Assembly (NCBI RefSeq): GCF_051014445.1
Contig: NW_027488367.1
Location: 23,359,501-23,423,500 of the forward strand
From: Colletes latitarsis
Taxonomy: Eukaryota; Arthropoda; Insecta; Hymenoptera; Colletidae
Direction of reading: 5' to 3'
DNA length: 64,000 nt
In this document: in pieces, positions 50,307 to 63,585 of the stretch
How positions within the stretch are numbered: position 1 is the first letter of the stretch
How the letters are laid out: every line of letters begins with the position of its first letter
Position numbers and translations under genes: made by a program
Notes under the pieces: generated by a model
Told to the model about the DNA's origin: nothing
Seen by the model: only the letters and a program-made list of their open reading frames with translations
The model's database searches: none

Positions 50307-51944
50307 TCAATTAAACCTGGTTTCGATCAATATTTTAGAGAATAATTCATGTTAGGTCTAGGTTAGGTCTGGGATTTGCCCTCATCAGGCTCATACATTC
50401 GCACACTTCACATACTCCTTGAACAGATCCTGGGTTATTTTCTGGGTTTGGATCACATAGTAATGTGGTACCACACTGAAACAGTCGATTAAACCAGGTT
50501 TCGATCAATATTTTAGAGGATAACGCATGTTAGGTCTAGGTTAGCCCTGGGATTTTCACTCATCAGACTTATACTTTCGCATTCTTCACATACTTGTAGA
50601 ACGGAACCTGGGTTTTTTCTGGTTTGGATCACGTAGTAATGTGGTACCACACTGAAACAGTCAATTAAACCTGGTTTCGATCAATATTTTAGAGAATAAT
50701 TCATGTTAGGTCTAGGTTAGGTCTGGGATTTGCTCTCATCAGGCTCTTTCTTTCGCATATTTCTCATACATGTTGAACAGATACTGGGTTTTTTCTTGTT
50801 TGGAACCCGTAGTAATGTGGGACCACACTGAAACAATAAATTAAACCTGGTCTTGATAAATATTTTAGAGGATAACGCATGTTAGGTCAGGGTTAGGTCT
50901 AGGATTTGCCCTCATCAGGCTCATACTTTCGCATATTTCTCATACTTCATAGCTAGATCCTGGGCTGTTTCTGGATTGTATCACGTAGTAATGTGGTACC
51001 TCGCTGAAACAGTCAATTAAACCTGGTTTCGATCAATATTTTAGAGGATAACGCAAGTTAGGTCTGGGATAGGTCTAGGATTTGCCCTCATCAGGCTCTT
51101 ACTTTCGCATATTTCTCATACTTCATGGCTAGATCCTGGGCTATTTCTGGATTGGATCACGTAGTAAAGTGGTACCACACTGAAACATTCAATGAAACCT
51201 TGTCTCGATAATTATTTTAGAGGATAACGCATCTTAGGTCTGGGTTAGGTCTAAGATTTGCCCTCATCAGGCTCACAGTTTCGCGTTTTTCACATACTTG
51301 TTGAACAGATCCTAGGTTTTGTCTGGTTCGGATCACGAAGTAGTGTGGTACCACACTGAAGCAGTCCATTAAACCTGGTTTCGCTCAATACTTTAGAGGA
51401 TAACGCATGTTAGGTCTGGGTTAGGTCTAGGATTTGCCCTCATCAGGCTCATTCTTTCGCATATTACTCAAACTTGATGGCTAGATCCTGGGCTTTCTCT
51501 GGATTGCATCGCGTAGTAATGTGGTACCACACTGAAACAGTCAATTAAGCCTGGTTTCCATCAATATCTTAGAGGACAACGCAAGTTAGGTCTGGGATAG
51601 GTATGGGATTTGCCCTCATCAGGCTCATACTTTCGCGTTTTTCACATACTTGTTGAACAGATCCTGGGTTTTTTCTGGTTTGTATCACGTAGTAGTGTGG
51701 TACCACACTGAAACAGTCCATTAAACCTGGTTTGGATCAATATTTTAGAGGATAACGCATGTTAGGTCTAGGTTAGGTCGGGGATTCTCACTCATCAGAC
51801 TCATACTTTCGCATTCTTCACATACTTGTTGAACAGATCCTGGGGTTTTTCTGGTTTGGATCACGTAGGAATGTGGTACCACACTGAAACAGTCGATTAA
51901 ACCTGGTTTCGATCTATATTTTAGAGGATAACGCAAGTTAGGTC

Positions 51945-54900
51945 TGGGATAGGTCTGGGATTTGACCTCATCAGACTCATACTTTCGCACACTTCACATA
52001 CCCGTTGAACAGATCCTGGGTTATTTTCTGGGTTGGATCAGATAGTAATGTGGTACCACACTGAAACAGTCGATTAAACCAGGTTTCGATCAATATTTTA
52101 GAGGATGACGCATGTTAGGTCTAGGTTAGGCCTGGGATTTTCACTCATCAGACTCATACTTTCGCATTCTTCACATACTTGTTGAACAGATCCTGGGGTT
52201 TTTCTGGTTTGGATCACATAGTAATGTGGTACCACACTGATACAGTCGATTAAACCAGGTTTCGATCAATATTTTAGAGTATAACTCATGTTAGGTCTAG
52301 GTTAGGCCTGGGATTTTCATTTATCAGACTCATACTTTCACACACTTCACATACTCCTTGAACAGATCCTGGGTTATTTTCTGGGTTGGATCAGATAGTA
52401 ATGTGGTACCACACTGAAACAGTCGATTAAACCAGGTTTCGATCAATATTTTAGAGGATGACGCATGTTAGGTCTAGGTTAGGCCTGGGATTTTCACTCA
52501 TCAGACTCATACTTTCGCATTCTTCACATACTTGTTGAACGGAGCCTGGGTTTTTTCTGGTTTGGATCACGTAGTAATGTGGGACCACACTGAAACGGTC
52601 AATTAAACCTGGTTTCGATCAATATTTTAGAGAATAATTCATGTTAGGTCTAGGTTAGGTCTGGGATTTGCTCTCATCAGGCTCATACTTTCGCATTCTT
52701 CACATACTTGTTGGACGGATCCTGGGTTTTTTCTGGTTTGGAACCCGTAGTAATGTGGGACCACACTGAAACAATAAATTGAACCTGGTCTTGATAAATA
52801 TTTTAGAGGATAACGCATGTTAGGTCTGGGTTAGGTCTAGGATTTGCCCTCATCAGGCTCATACTCTCGCATATTTCTCATACTTGATGGCTAGCTCCTG
52901 GGCTTTTTCTGGATTGCATCACGTAGTAATATAATACCACACTGAAACAGTCAATGAAACCTGGTTTCCATCACTATTTTAGAGGACAACGCAAGTTAGG
53001 TCTAGCTAAGGCCTGAGATTTTCACTGATCAGACTCATACTTTCGCATTCTTCACATACTTGTTGAACGGATCCTGGGTTTTTTCTGGTTTGGATCACGT
53101 AGTAATGAAGTACAACACTGAAACTGTCAATTAAACCTGGTTTCCATCAATATCATAGAGGACAACGCAAGTTAGGTCTGGGATATGTCTGGGATTTGAC
53201 CTCATCAAACTCATACCTTCGCACACATCACATACTCGTTGAACAGATCCTGGGTTATTTTCTGGTTTGGATCACATAGTAATGTGGTACCACACTGAAA
53301 CAGTCGATTAAACCAGGTTTCGATCAATATTTTTGAGGATAACGCATGTTAGGTCTAGGTTAGGCCTGGGATTTTCACTCATCAGACTCATACTTTCGCA
53401 TTCTTCACATACTTGTAGAACGGATCCTGGGTTTTTTCTGGTTTGGATCACGTAGTAATGTGGGACCACACTGAAACAGTCAATTAAACCTGGTTTCGAT
53501 CAATATTTTTGAGAATAATTCATGTTAGGTCTAGGTTAGGTCTGGGATTTGCCCTCATCAGGCTCATACTTTCGCACACTTCACATACTCCTTGAACAGA
53601 TCCTGGGTTATTTTCTGGGTTTGGATCACATAGTAATGTGGTACCACACTGAAACAGTCGATTAAACCAGGTTTCGATCAATATTTTAGAGGATAACGCA
53701 TGTTAGGTCTAGGTTAGCCCTGGGATTTTCACTCATCAGACTCATACTTTCGCATTCTTCACATACTTGTAGAACGGAACCTGGGTTTTTTCTGGTTTGG
53801 ATCACGTAGTAATGTGGTACCACACTGAAACAGTCAATTAAACCTGGTTTCGATCAATATTTTAGAGAATAATTCATGTTAGGTCTAGGTTAGGTCTGGG
53901 ATTTGCTCTCATCAGGCTCTTTCTTTCGCATATTTCTCATACATGTTGAACAGATACTGGGTTTTTTCTTGTTTGGAACCCGTAGTAATGTGGGACCACA
54001 CTGAAACAATAAATTAAACCTGGTCTTGATAAATATTTTAGAGGATAACGCATGTTAGGTCAGGGTTAGGTCTAGGATTTGCCCTCATTAGGCTCATACT
54101 TTCGCATATTTCTCATACTTCATAGCTAGATCCTGGGCTGTTTCTGGATTGTATCACGTAGTAATGTGGTACCTCGCTGAAACAGTCAATTAAACCTGGT
54201 TTCGATCAATATTTTAGAGGATAACGCAAGTTAGGACTGGGATAGGTCTAGGATTTGCCCTCATCAGGCTCTTACTTTCGCATATTTCTCATACTTCATG
54301 GCTAGATCCTGGGCTATTTCTGGATTGGATCACGTAGTAAAGTGGTACCACACTGAAACATTCAATGAAACCTTGTCTCGATAATTATTTTAGAGGATAA
54401 CGCATCTTAGGTCTGGGTTAGGTCTAAGATTTGCCCTCATCAGGCTCACAGTTTCGCGTTTTTCACATACTTGTTGAACAGATCCTGGGTTTTGTCTGGT
54501 TCGGATCACGAAGTAGTGTGGTACCACACTGAAGCAGTCCATTAAACCTGGTTTCGCTCAATATTTTAGAGGATAACGCATGTTAGGTCTAGGTTATGTC
54601 TGGGATTTGCTCTCATCAGGATCATTCTTTCGCATATTTCTCATACTTGATGGCTAGATCCTGGGCTTTTTCTGGATTGCATCACGTAGTAATGTAGTAC
54701 CACACTAAACAGTCAATGAAACCTGGTTTCCATCACTATTTTAGAGGACAACGCAAGTTAGGTCTGGGATAGGTATGGGATTTGCCCTCATCAGGCTCAT
54801 ACTTTCGCGTTTTTCACATACTTGTTGAACAGATCCTGGGTTTTTTCTGGTTTGTATCACGTAGTAGTGTGGTACCACACTGAAACAGTCCATTAAACCT

Positions 54901-55016
54901 GGTTTGGATCAATATTTTAGAGGATAACGCATGTTAGGTCTAGGTTAGGTCGGGGATTCTCACTCATCAGACTCATACTTTCGCATTCTTCACATACTTG
55001 TTGAACAGATCCTGGG
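51945..55016 (+). repeat. Block C1: further copy of the right end of block B
   Basis: Sequence from 51963 matches 48261 onward (offset 3,702 bp), then 53108 matches 49581 (offset 3,527) and 54051 matches about 50878 (offset about 3,173), so it lost whole monomers on the way. Shared markers include CACTGATACAGTCG, TTTTCATTTATCAG, CCGTAGTAATGTGGGACC, GGTACCTCGCTG and ATCACGAAGTAGTG. No gene is present. Confidence 0.82.
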
Positions 55017-56197
55017 TTATTTTCTGGGTTGGATCAGATAGTAATGTGGTACCACACTGAAACAGTCGATTAAACCAGGTTTCGATCAATATTTTAGAGG
55101 ATGACGCATGTTAGGTCTAGGTTAGGCCTGGGATTTTCACTCATCAGACTCATACTTTCGCATTCTTCACATACTTGTTGAACAGATCCTGGGGTTTTTC
55201 TGGTTTGGATCACATAGTAATGTGGTACCACACTGATACAGTCGATTAAACCAGGTTTCGATCAATATTTTAGAGTATAACTCATGTTAGGTCTAGGTTA
55301 GGCCTGGGATTTTCATTTATCAGACTCATACTTTCACACACTTCACATACTCCTTGAACAGATCCTGGGTTATTTTCTGGGTTGGATCAGATAGTAATGT
55401 GGTACCACACTGAAACAGTCGATTAAACCAGGTTTCGATCAATATTTTAGAGGATGACGCATGTTAGGTCTAGGTTAGGCCTGGGATTTTCACTCATCAG
55501 ACTCATACTTTCGCATTCTTCACATACTTGTTGAACGGAGCCTGGGTTTTTTCTGGTTTGGATCACGTAGTAATGTGGGACCACACTGAAACGGTCAATT
55601 AAACCTGGTTTCGATCAATATTTTAGAGAATAATTCATGTTAGGTCTAGGTTAGGTCTGGGATTTGCTCTCATCAGGCTCATACTTTCGCATTCTTCACA
55701 TACTTGTTGGACGGATCCTGGGTTTTTTCTGGTTTGGAACCCGTAGTAATGTGGGACCACACTGAAACAATAAATTGAACCTGGTCTTGATAAATATTTT
55801 AGAGGATAACGCATGTTAGGTCTGGGTTAGGTCTAGGATTTGCCCTCATCAGGCTCATACTCTCGCATATTTCTCATACTTGATGGCTAGCTCCTGGGCT
55901 TTTTCTGGATTGCATCACGTAGTAATATAATACCACACTGAAACAGTCAATGAAACCTGGTTTCCATCACTATTTTAGAGGACAACGCAAGTTAGGTCTA
56001 GCTAAGGCCTGAGATTTTCACTGATCAGACTCATACTTTCGCATTCTTCACATACTTGTTGAACGGATCCTGGGTTTTTTCTGGTTTGGATCACGTAGTA
56101 ATGAAGTACAACACTGAAACTGTCAATTAAACCTGGTTTCCATCAATATCTTAGAGGACAACGCAAGTTAGGTCTGGGATATGTCTGGGATTTGCCC
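55017..56197 (+). repeat. Block C2: partial repeat of C1 at 2,996 bp offset
   Basis: TTATTTTCTGGGTTGG at 55017 matches 52021, and the match continues past GAAACTGTCAATT (53122 and 56118) to about 56197, where C1 reads TTTGACCTCATCAAAC and C2 reads TTTGCCCTCATCAGG. The offset of 2,996 bp is 17 monomers. Confidence 0.82.
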
Positions 56198-56840
56198 TCA
56201 TCAGGCTCATACTTTCGCGTTTTTCACATACTTGTTGAACAGATCCTGGGTCTTTTCAGGTTTGGATCACGTAGTAATGTGGTACCACACTGAAACAGTC
56301 GATTAAACCTGGTTTCGATCAATATTTTAGAGGATAACGCAAGTTAAGTCTGGGATTGGTCTGGGATTTGACCTCATCAAACTCATACCTTCGCACACAT
56401 CACATACTCGTTGAACAGATCCTGGGTTATTTTCTGGTTTGGATCACATAGTAATGTGGTACCACACTGAAACAGTCGATTAAACCAGGTTTCGATCAAT
56501 ATTTTTGAGGATAACGCATGTTAGGTCTAGGTTAGGCCTGGGATTTTCACTCATCAGACTCATACTTTCGCATTCTTCACATACTTGTAGAACGGAACCT
56601 GGGTTTTTTCTGGTTTGGATCACGTAGTAATGTGGTACCACACTGAAACAGTCAATTAAACCTGGTTTCGATCAATATTTTAGAGAATAATTCATGTTAG
56701 GTATAGGTTAGGTCTGGGATTTGCCCTCATCAGACTCATACTTTCGCGTTTTTCACATATTTGTTGAACAGATCCCGGGTTTTTTCTGGTTTGGATCCCG
56801 TAGTAGTGTGGTACCACACTGAAACAGTCCATTAAACCTG
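56198..56840 (+). repeat. Transitional monomers between blocks C and D
   Basis: Nearly four monomers combine variants of block B/C (TCATCAAACTCATACC, CACACATCAC, CTTGTAGAACGG) with the first GATCCCGGG and ATCCCGTAGTAGTG units typical of block D. There is nothing else here. Confidence 0.7.
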
Positions 56841-59659
56841 GTTTCGCTCAATATTTTAGAGGATAACGCATGTTAGGTCTAGGTCAGGCCTGGTTTTTTC
56901 ACTCATCAGACTCATACTTTCCCATTCTTCACATACTTGTTGAACGGATCCTGGGTTTTTTCTGGTTTGGGTCACGTAGTAATGTGGGACCACACTGAAA
57001 CAGTCTATTAAACCTGGTTTCGACCAATATCTTAGAGAATAATTCATGTTAGGTCTAGGTTAGGTCTGGGATTTGCTCTCATCAGGCTCATACTTTCGCA
57101 CACTTCACATACTTGTTGAACGGATCCTGGGTTTTTTCTGGTTTGGATCACGTAGTAGTGTGGTACCACACTGAAACAGTCCATTAACCCTGGTTTCGCT
57201 CAATATTTTAGACGACAACGCATGTTAGGTCTAGGTCAGGCCTGGGATTTTCACTCATCAGACTCATACTTTCGCATTCATCACATACATGTTGAACGGA
57301 TCCTGGGTTTTTTCTGGTTTGGATCACGTAGTAATGTGGGTCCACACTGAAACAATCAATTAAACCTGGTCTTGATAAACATTTTAGAGGATAACGCATG
57401 TTAGGTCTGGGATAGGTCTGGGATTTGCCCTCATCAGGCTCATACTTTCGCGTTTTTCACATACTAGTTGAACAGATCCCGGGTTTTTTCTGGTTTGGAT
57501 CCCGTAGTAGTGTGGTACCACACTGAAACAGTCCATTAAACCTGGTTTCGCTCAATATTTTAGAGGATAACGCATGTTAGGTCTAGGTCAGGCCTGATTT
57601 TTTCACTCATCAGACTCATACTTTCGCATTCTTCACATACTTGTTGAACGGATCCTGGGTTTTTTCTGGTTTGGATCACGTAGTAATGTGGGCCCACACT
57701 GAAACAATCAATTAAACCTGGTCTTGATAAATATTTTAGAGGATAACGCATGTTAGGTCTGGGATAGGTCTGGGATTTGCCCTGATCAGACTCATACTTT
57801 CGCACACTTCACATACTCGTTGAACAGATCCTGGGTTATTTTCTGGTTTGGATCACATAGTAATGTGGTACCACACTGAAACAGTCGATTAAACCAGGTT
57901 TCGATCAATATTTTTGAGGATAACGCATGTTAGGTCTAGGTTAGGCCTGGGATTTTCACTCATCAGACTCATACTTTCGCATTCTTCACATATTTGTTGA
58001 ACGGATCCTGGGTTTTTTTCTGGTTTGGATCACGTAGTAATGTGGGCCCACACTGAAACAATCAATTAAACCTGGTTTTGATAAATATATTTGAGGATAA
58101 CGCATGTTAGGTCTAGGTAAGGCCTGGGATTTTCACTGATCAGACTCATACATTCACATTCCTCACATACTTGTTGAACGGATCCTGGGTTTTTTCTGGT
58201 TTGGATCACATAGTAATGTGGTACCACACTGAAACAGTCGATTAAACCAGGTTTCGATCAATATTTTTGAGGATAACGCATGTTAGGTCTAGGTTAGGCC
58301 TGGGATTTTCACTCATCAGACTCATACTTTCGCATTCTTCACATATTTGTTGAACGGATCCTGGGTTTTTTTCTGGTTTGGATCTCGTAGTAATGTGGGT
58401 CCACACTGAAACAATCAATTAAACCTGGTCTTGATAAATATTTTAGAGGATAACGCATGTTAGGTCTGGGATAGGTCTGGGATTTGCCCTCATCCGACTC
58501 ATTCTTTCGCATATTTCTCATACATGATGGCTAGATCCTGGGCTTTTTCTGGATTGCATCATGTAGTAATGAAGTACAACACTGAAACAGTCAATTAAAC
58601 CTGGTTTCGATCAATATTTTAGAGAATAATTCATGTTAGGTCTAGGTTAGGTCTGGGATTTGCTCTCATCAGGCACATTCTTTCGCATATTTATCATACT
58701 TGATGGCTAGATCCTGGGCTGTTTCTGGATTGTATGACGTAGTAATGTGGTACCACACTGAAACAGTCAATTAAACCTGGTTTCGATCAATATTTTAGAG
58801 GATAACGCAAGTTAGGTCTAGGTTAGGCCTGGGATTTGCACTCATCAGGGTCATACTTTCGCAGTTTTAACATACATGTTGACCTGATCGAGGGTTTTTT
58901 CTGCTTTGGATCACGTAGTAAAGTGGTACCACACTGAAACATTCAATTAAACCTGGTCTTGATAAATATTTTTGGGGATAACGCATGTTAGGTCTGGGTT
59001 ACGTCTAGGATTTGCCCTCATCAGGCTCATATTTTCGCATATTTCTCATACTTCATGGCTAGATCCTTGGCTGTTTCTGCATTGTATCACGTAGTAATGT
59101 GGTACCACGCTGAAACAGTCAATTAAACCTGGTTTCGATCAATATTTTAGAGGATAACGCAAGTTAGGTCTGGGATCGGTCTAGGATTTGCCCTCATCAG
59201 GCTCTTACTATCGCATATTTCTCATACTTCATGGCTAGATCCTGGGCTATTTCTGGTTTGGATCACGTAATTAAGTGGTACCATACTGAAACATTCAATG
59301 AAACCTGGTCTGGATAAATATTTTAGAGGATAACGCATCTTAGGTCTGGGTTAGGTCTAAGATTTGCCCACATCAGGCTCACAGTTTCGCGTTTTTCACA
59401 TACTTATTGAACAGATCCTGGGTTTTTTCTGGTTTGGATCACGTAGTAATGTGGTACCACACTAAAACAGTCAATTAAACCTGGTTTCGATCAATATTTT
59501 GGAGGATAACGCATGTTAGGTCTAGGTCAGGCCTGGTTTTTTCACTCATCAGACTCATACTTTCGCACACTTCACATACTTGTTGAACGGATCCTGGGTT
59601 TTTTCTGGTTTGGATCACGTAGTAGTGTGGTACCACACTGAAACAGTCCATTAACCCTG
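56841..59659 (+). repeat. Block D, higher-order copy 1 (16 monomers, 2,819 bp)
   Basis: Landmarks at 56856, 57208, 57560 and 58339 recur at 59675, 60027, 60379 and 61158, all exactly 2,819 bp later. Block D has its own variants: TAGGTCAGGCCTG, GGTTTTTTCACTC, CTTTCCCATTC, CATCCGACTC, GCAGTTTTAACATACATG, ATCTCGTAGTAATG and CACGTAATTAAGTGG. This makes it a separate, internally homogenised higher-order family from blocks A and B. Confidence 0.9.
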
Positions 59660-62301
59660 GTTTCGCTCAATATTTTAGAGGATAACGCATGTTAGGTCTA
59701 GGTCAGGCCTGGTTTTTTCACTCATCAGACCCATACTTTCCCATTCTTCACATACTTGTTGAACGGATCCTGGGTTTTTTCTGGTTTGGGTCACGTAGTA
59801 ATGTGGGACCACACTGAAACAGTCTATTAAACCTGGTTTCGACCAATATCTTAGAGAATAATTCATGTTAGGTCTAGGTTAGGTCTGGGATTTGCTCTCA
59901 TCAGGCTCATACTTTCGCACACTTCACATACTTGTTGAACGGATCCTGGGTTTTTTCTGGTTTGGATCACGTAGTAGTGTGGTACCACACTGAAACAGTC
60001 CATTAACCCTGGTTTCGCTCAATATTTTAGACGATAACGCATGTTAGGTCTAGGTCAGGCCTGGGATTTTCACTCATCAGACTCATACTTTCGCATTCAT
60101 CACATACTTGTTGAACGGATCCTGGGTTTTTTCTGGTTTGGATCACGTAGTAATGTGGGTCCACACTGAAACAATCAATTAAACCTGGTCTTGATAAATA
60201 TTTTAGAGGATAACGCATGTTAGGTCTGGGATAGGTCTGGGATTTGCCCTCATCAGGCTCATACTTTCGCGTTTTTCACATACTAGTTGAACAGATCCCG
60301 GGTTTTTTCTGGTTTGGATCCCGTAGTAGTGTGGTACCACACTGAAACAGTCCATTAAACCTGGTTTCGCTCAATATTTTAGAGGATAACGCATGTTAGG
60401 TCTAGGTCAGGCCTGATTTTTTCACTCATCAGACTCATACTTTCGCATTCTTCACATACTTGTTGAACGGATCCTGGGTTTTTTCTGGTTTGGATCACGT
60501 AGTAATGTGGGCCCACACTGAAACAATCAATTAAACCTGGTCTTGATAAATATTTTAGAGGATAACGCATGTTAGGTCTGGGATAGGTCTGGGATTTGCC
60601 CTGATCAGACTCATACTTTCGCACACTTCACATACTCGTTGAACAGATCCTGGGTTATTTTCTGGTTTGGATCACATAGTAATGTGGTACCACACTGAAA
60701 CAGTCGATTAAACCAGGTTTCGATCAATATTTTTGAGGATAACGCATGTTAGGTCTAGGTTAGGCCTGGGATTTTCACTCATCAGACTCATACTTTCGCA
60801 TTCTTCACATATTTGTTGAACGGATCCTGGGTTTTTTTCTGGTTTGGATCACGTAGTAATGTGGGCCCACACTGAAACAATCAATTAAACCTGGTTTTGA
60901 TAAATATATTTGAGGATAACGCATGTTAGGTCTAGGTAAGGCCTGGGATTTTCACTGATCAGACTCATACATTCGCATTCCTCACATACTTGTTGAACGG
61001 ATCCTGGGTTTTTTCTGGTTTGGATCACATAGTAATGTGGTACCACACTGAAACAGTCGATTAAACCAGGTTTCGATCAATATTTTTGAGGATAACGCAT
61101 GTTAGGTCTAGGTTAGGCCTGGGATTTTCACTCATCAGACTCATACTTTCGCATTCTTCACATATTTGTTGAACGGATCCTGGGTTTTTTTCTGGTTTGG
61201 ATCTCGTAGTAATGTGGGTCCACACTGAAACAATCAATTAAACCTGGTCTTGATAAATATTTTAGAGGATAACGCATGTTAGGTCTGGGATAGGTCTGGG
61301 ATTTGCCCTCATCCGACTCATTCTTTCGCATATTTCTCATACATGATGGCTAGATCCTGGGCTTTTTCTGGATTGCATCATGTAGTAATGAAGTACAACA
61401 CTGAAACAGTCAATTAAACCTGGTTTCGATCAATATTTTAGAGAATAATTCATGTTAGGTCTAGGTTAGGTCTGGGATTTGCTCTCATCAGGCACATTCT
61501 TTCGCATATTTATCATACTTGATGGCTAGATCCTGGGCTGTTTCTGGATTGTATGACGTAGTAATGTGGTACCACACTGAAACAGTCAATTAAACCTGGT
61601 TTCGATCAATATTTTAGAGGATAACGCAAGTTAGGTCTAGGTTAGGCCTGGGATTTGCACTCATCAGGGTCATACTTTCGCAGTTTTAACATACATGTTG
61701 ACCTGATCGAGGGTTTTTTCTGCTTTGGATCACGTAGTAAAGTGGTACCACACTGAAACATTCAATTAAACCTGGTCTTGATAAATATTTTTGGGGATAA
61801 CGCATGTTAGGTCTGGGTTACGTCTAGGATTTGCCCTCATCAGGCTCATATTTTCGCATATTTCTCATACTTCATGGCTAGATCCTTGGCTGTTTCTGCA
61901 TTGTATCACGTAGTAATGTGGTACCACGCTGAAACAGTCAATTAAACCTGGTTTCGATCAATATTTTAGAGGATAACGCAAGTTAGGTCTGGGATAGGTC
62001 TAGGATTTGCCCTCATCAGGCTCTTACTATCGCATATTTCTCATACTTCATGGCTAGATCCTGGGCTATTTCTGGTTTGGATCACGTAATTAAGTGGTAC
62101 CATACTGAAACATTCAATGAAACCTGGTCTGGATAAATATTTTAGAGGATAACGCATCTTAGGTCTGGGTTAGGTCTAAGATTTGCCCACATCAGGCTCA
62201 CAGTTTCGCGTTTTTCACATACTTATTGAACAGATCCTGGGTTTTTTCTGGTTTGGATCACGTAGTAATGTGGTACCACACTAAAACAGTCAATTAAACC
62301 T
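59660..62301 (+). repeat. Block D, higher-order copy 2 (15 of 16 monomers)
   Basis: It follows copy 1 directly with few single-base differences, for example CAGACCCATAC at 59728 where copy 1 has CAGACTCATAC, and CATACATTCGC near 60970 where copy 1 has CATACATTCAC. It ends at 62301, where the array jumps to the sequence found at 60011, so the next copy starts two monomers into the unit. Confidence 0.88.
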
Positions 62302-63585
62302 GGTTTCGCTCAATATTTTAGACGATAACGCATGTTAGGTCTAGGTCAGGCCTGGGATTTTCACTCATCAGACTCATACTTTCGCATTCATCACATACTT
62401 GTTGAACGGATCCTGGGTTTTTTCTGGTTTGGATCACGTAGTAATGTGGGTCCACACTGAAACAATCAATTAAACCTGGTCTTGATAAATATTTTAGAGG
62501 ATAACGCATGTTAGGTCTGGGATAGGTCTGGGATTTGCCCTCATCAGGCTCATACTTTCGCGTTTTTCACATACTAGTTGAACAGATCCCGGGTTTTTTC
62601 TGGTTTGGATCCCGTAGTAGTGTGGTACCACACTGAAACAATCAATTAAACCTGGTCTTGATAAATATTTTAGAGGATAACGCATGTTAGGTCTGGGATA
62701 GGTCTGGGATTTGCCCTGATCAGACTCATACTTTCGCACACTTCACATACTCGTTGAACAGATACTGGGTTATTTTCTGGTTTGGATCACATAGTAATGT
62801 GGTACCACACTGAAACAGTCGATTAAACCAGGTTTCGATCAATATTTTTGAGGATAACGCATGTTAGGTCTAGGTTAGGCCTGGGATTTTCACTCATCAG
62901 ACTCATATTTTCGCATTCTTCACATATTTGTTGAACGGATCCTGGGTTTTTTTCTGGTTTGGATCACGTAGTAATGTGGGCCCACACTGAAACAATCAAT
63001 TAAACCTGGTTTTGATAAATATATTTGAGGATAACGCATGTTAGGTCTAGGTAAGGCCTGGAATTTTCACTGATCAGACTCATACATTCGCATTCCTCAC
63101 ATACTTGTTGAACGGATCCTGGGTTTTTTCTGGTTTGGATCACATAGTAATGTGGTACCACACTGAAACAGTCGATTAAACCAGGTTTCGATCAATATTT
63201 TTGAGGATAACGCATGTTAGGTCTAGGTTAGGCCTGGGATTTTCACTCATCAGACTCATACTTTCGCATTCTTCACATATTTGTTGAACGGATCCTGGGT
63301 TTTTTTCTGGTTTGGATCTCGTAGTAATGTGGGTCCACACTGAAACAATCAATTAAACCTGGTCTTGATAAATATTTTAGAGGATAACGCATGTTAGGTC
63401 TGGGATAGGTCTGGGATTTGCCCTCATCCGACTCATTCTTTCGCATATTTCTCATACATGATGGCTAGATCCTGGGCTTTTTCTGGATTGCATCATGTAG
63501 TAATGAAGTACAACACTGAAACAGTCAATTAAACCTGGTTTCGATCAATATTTTAGAGAATAATTCATGTTAGGTCTAGGTTAGG
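62302..63585 (+). repeat. Block D, higher-order copy 3 (partial)
   Basis: It matches copy 2 at offset 2,291 up to about 62638 and then at 2,115, so one monomer corresponding to about 60350-60525 is missing. The switch is visible at CACTGAAACARTC, where the path goes from the 16 bp dyad straight to AATTAAACCTGGTCTTG. The match ends near 63585, where copy 2 reads TAGGTCTGGGATTTGC and this reads TAGGCCTGGGATTTTC. Confidence 0.86.

Larger units (their letters stand above)
26226..51944 (+). repeat. Long higher-order block B, near-identical copy of block A
   Basis: It aligns with 1-24134 in order and orientation. Offsets measured at shared landmarks are 26,225 up to about 29225, 26,577 to about 31055, 26,929 to about 42670, 27,105 to about 44895, 27,633 to about 48254 and 27,810 to the end. 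Every step is a whole number of monomers. Single-base differences are sparse by eye. No gene is present. Confidence 0.9.

Noticed and set aside
57470..57490. CENP-B box, checked in monomers that carry CCCGGG (near 16806, 57478, 60296)
   Set aside because: The required TTCG at the correct distance before CGGG is absent, and the intervening A is not present. No other monomer variant contained the motif on either strand by eye.
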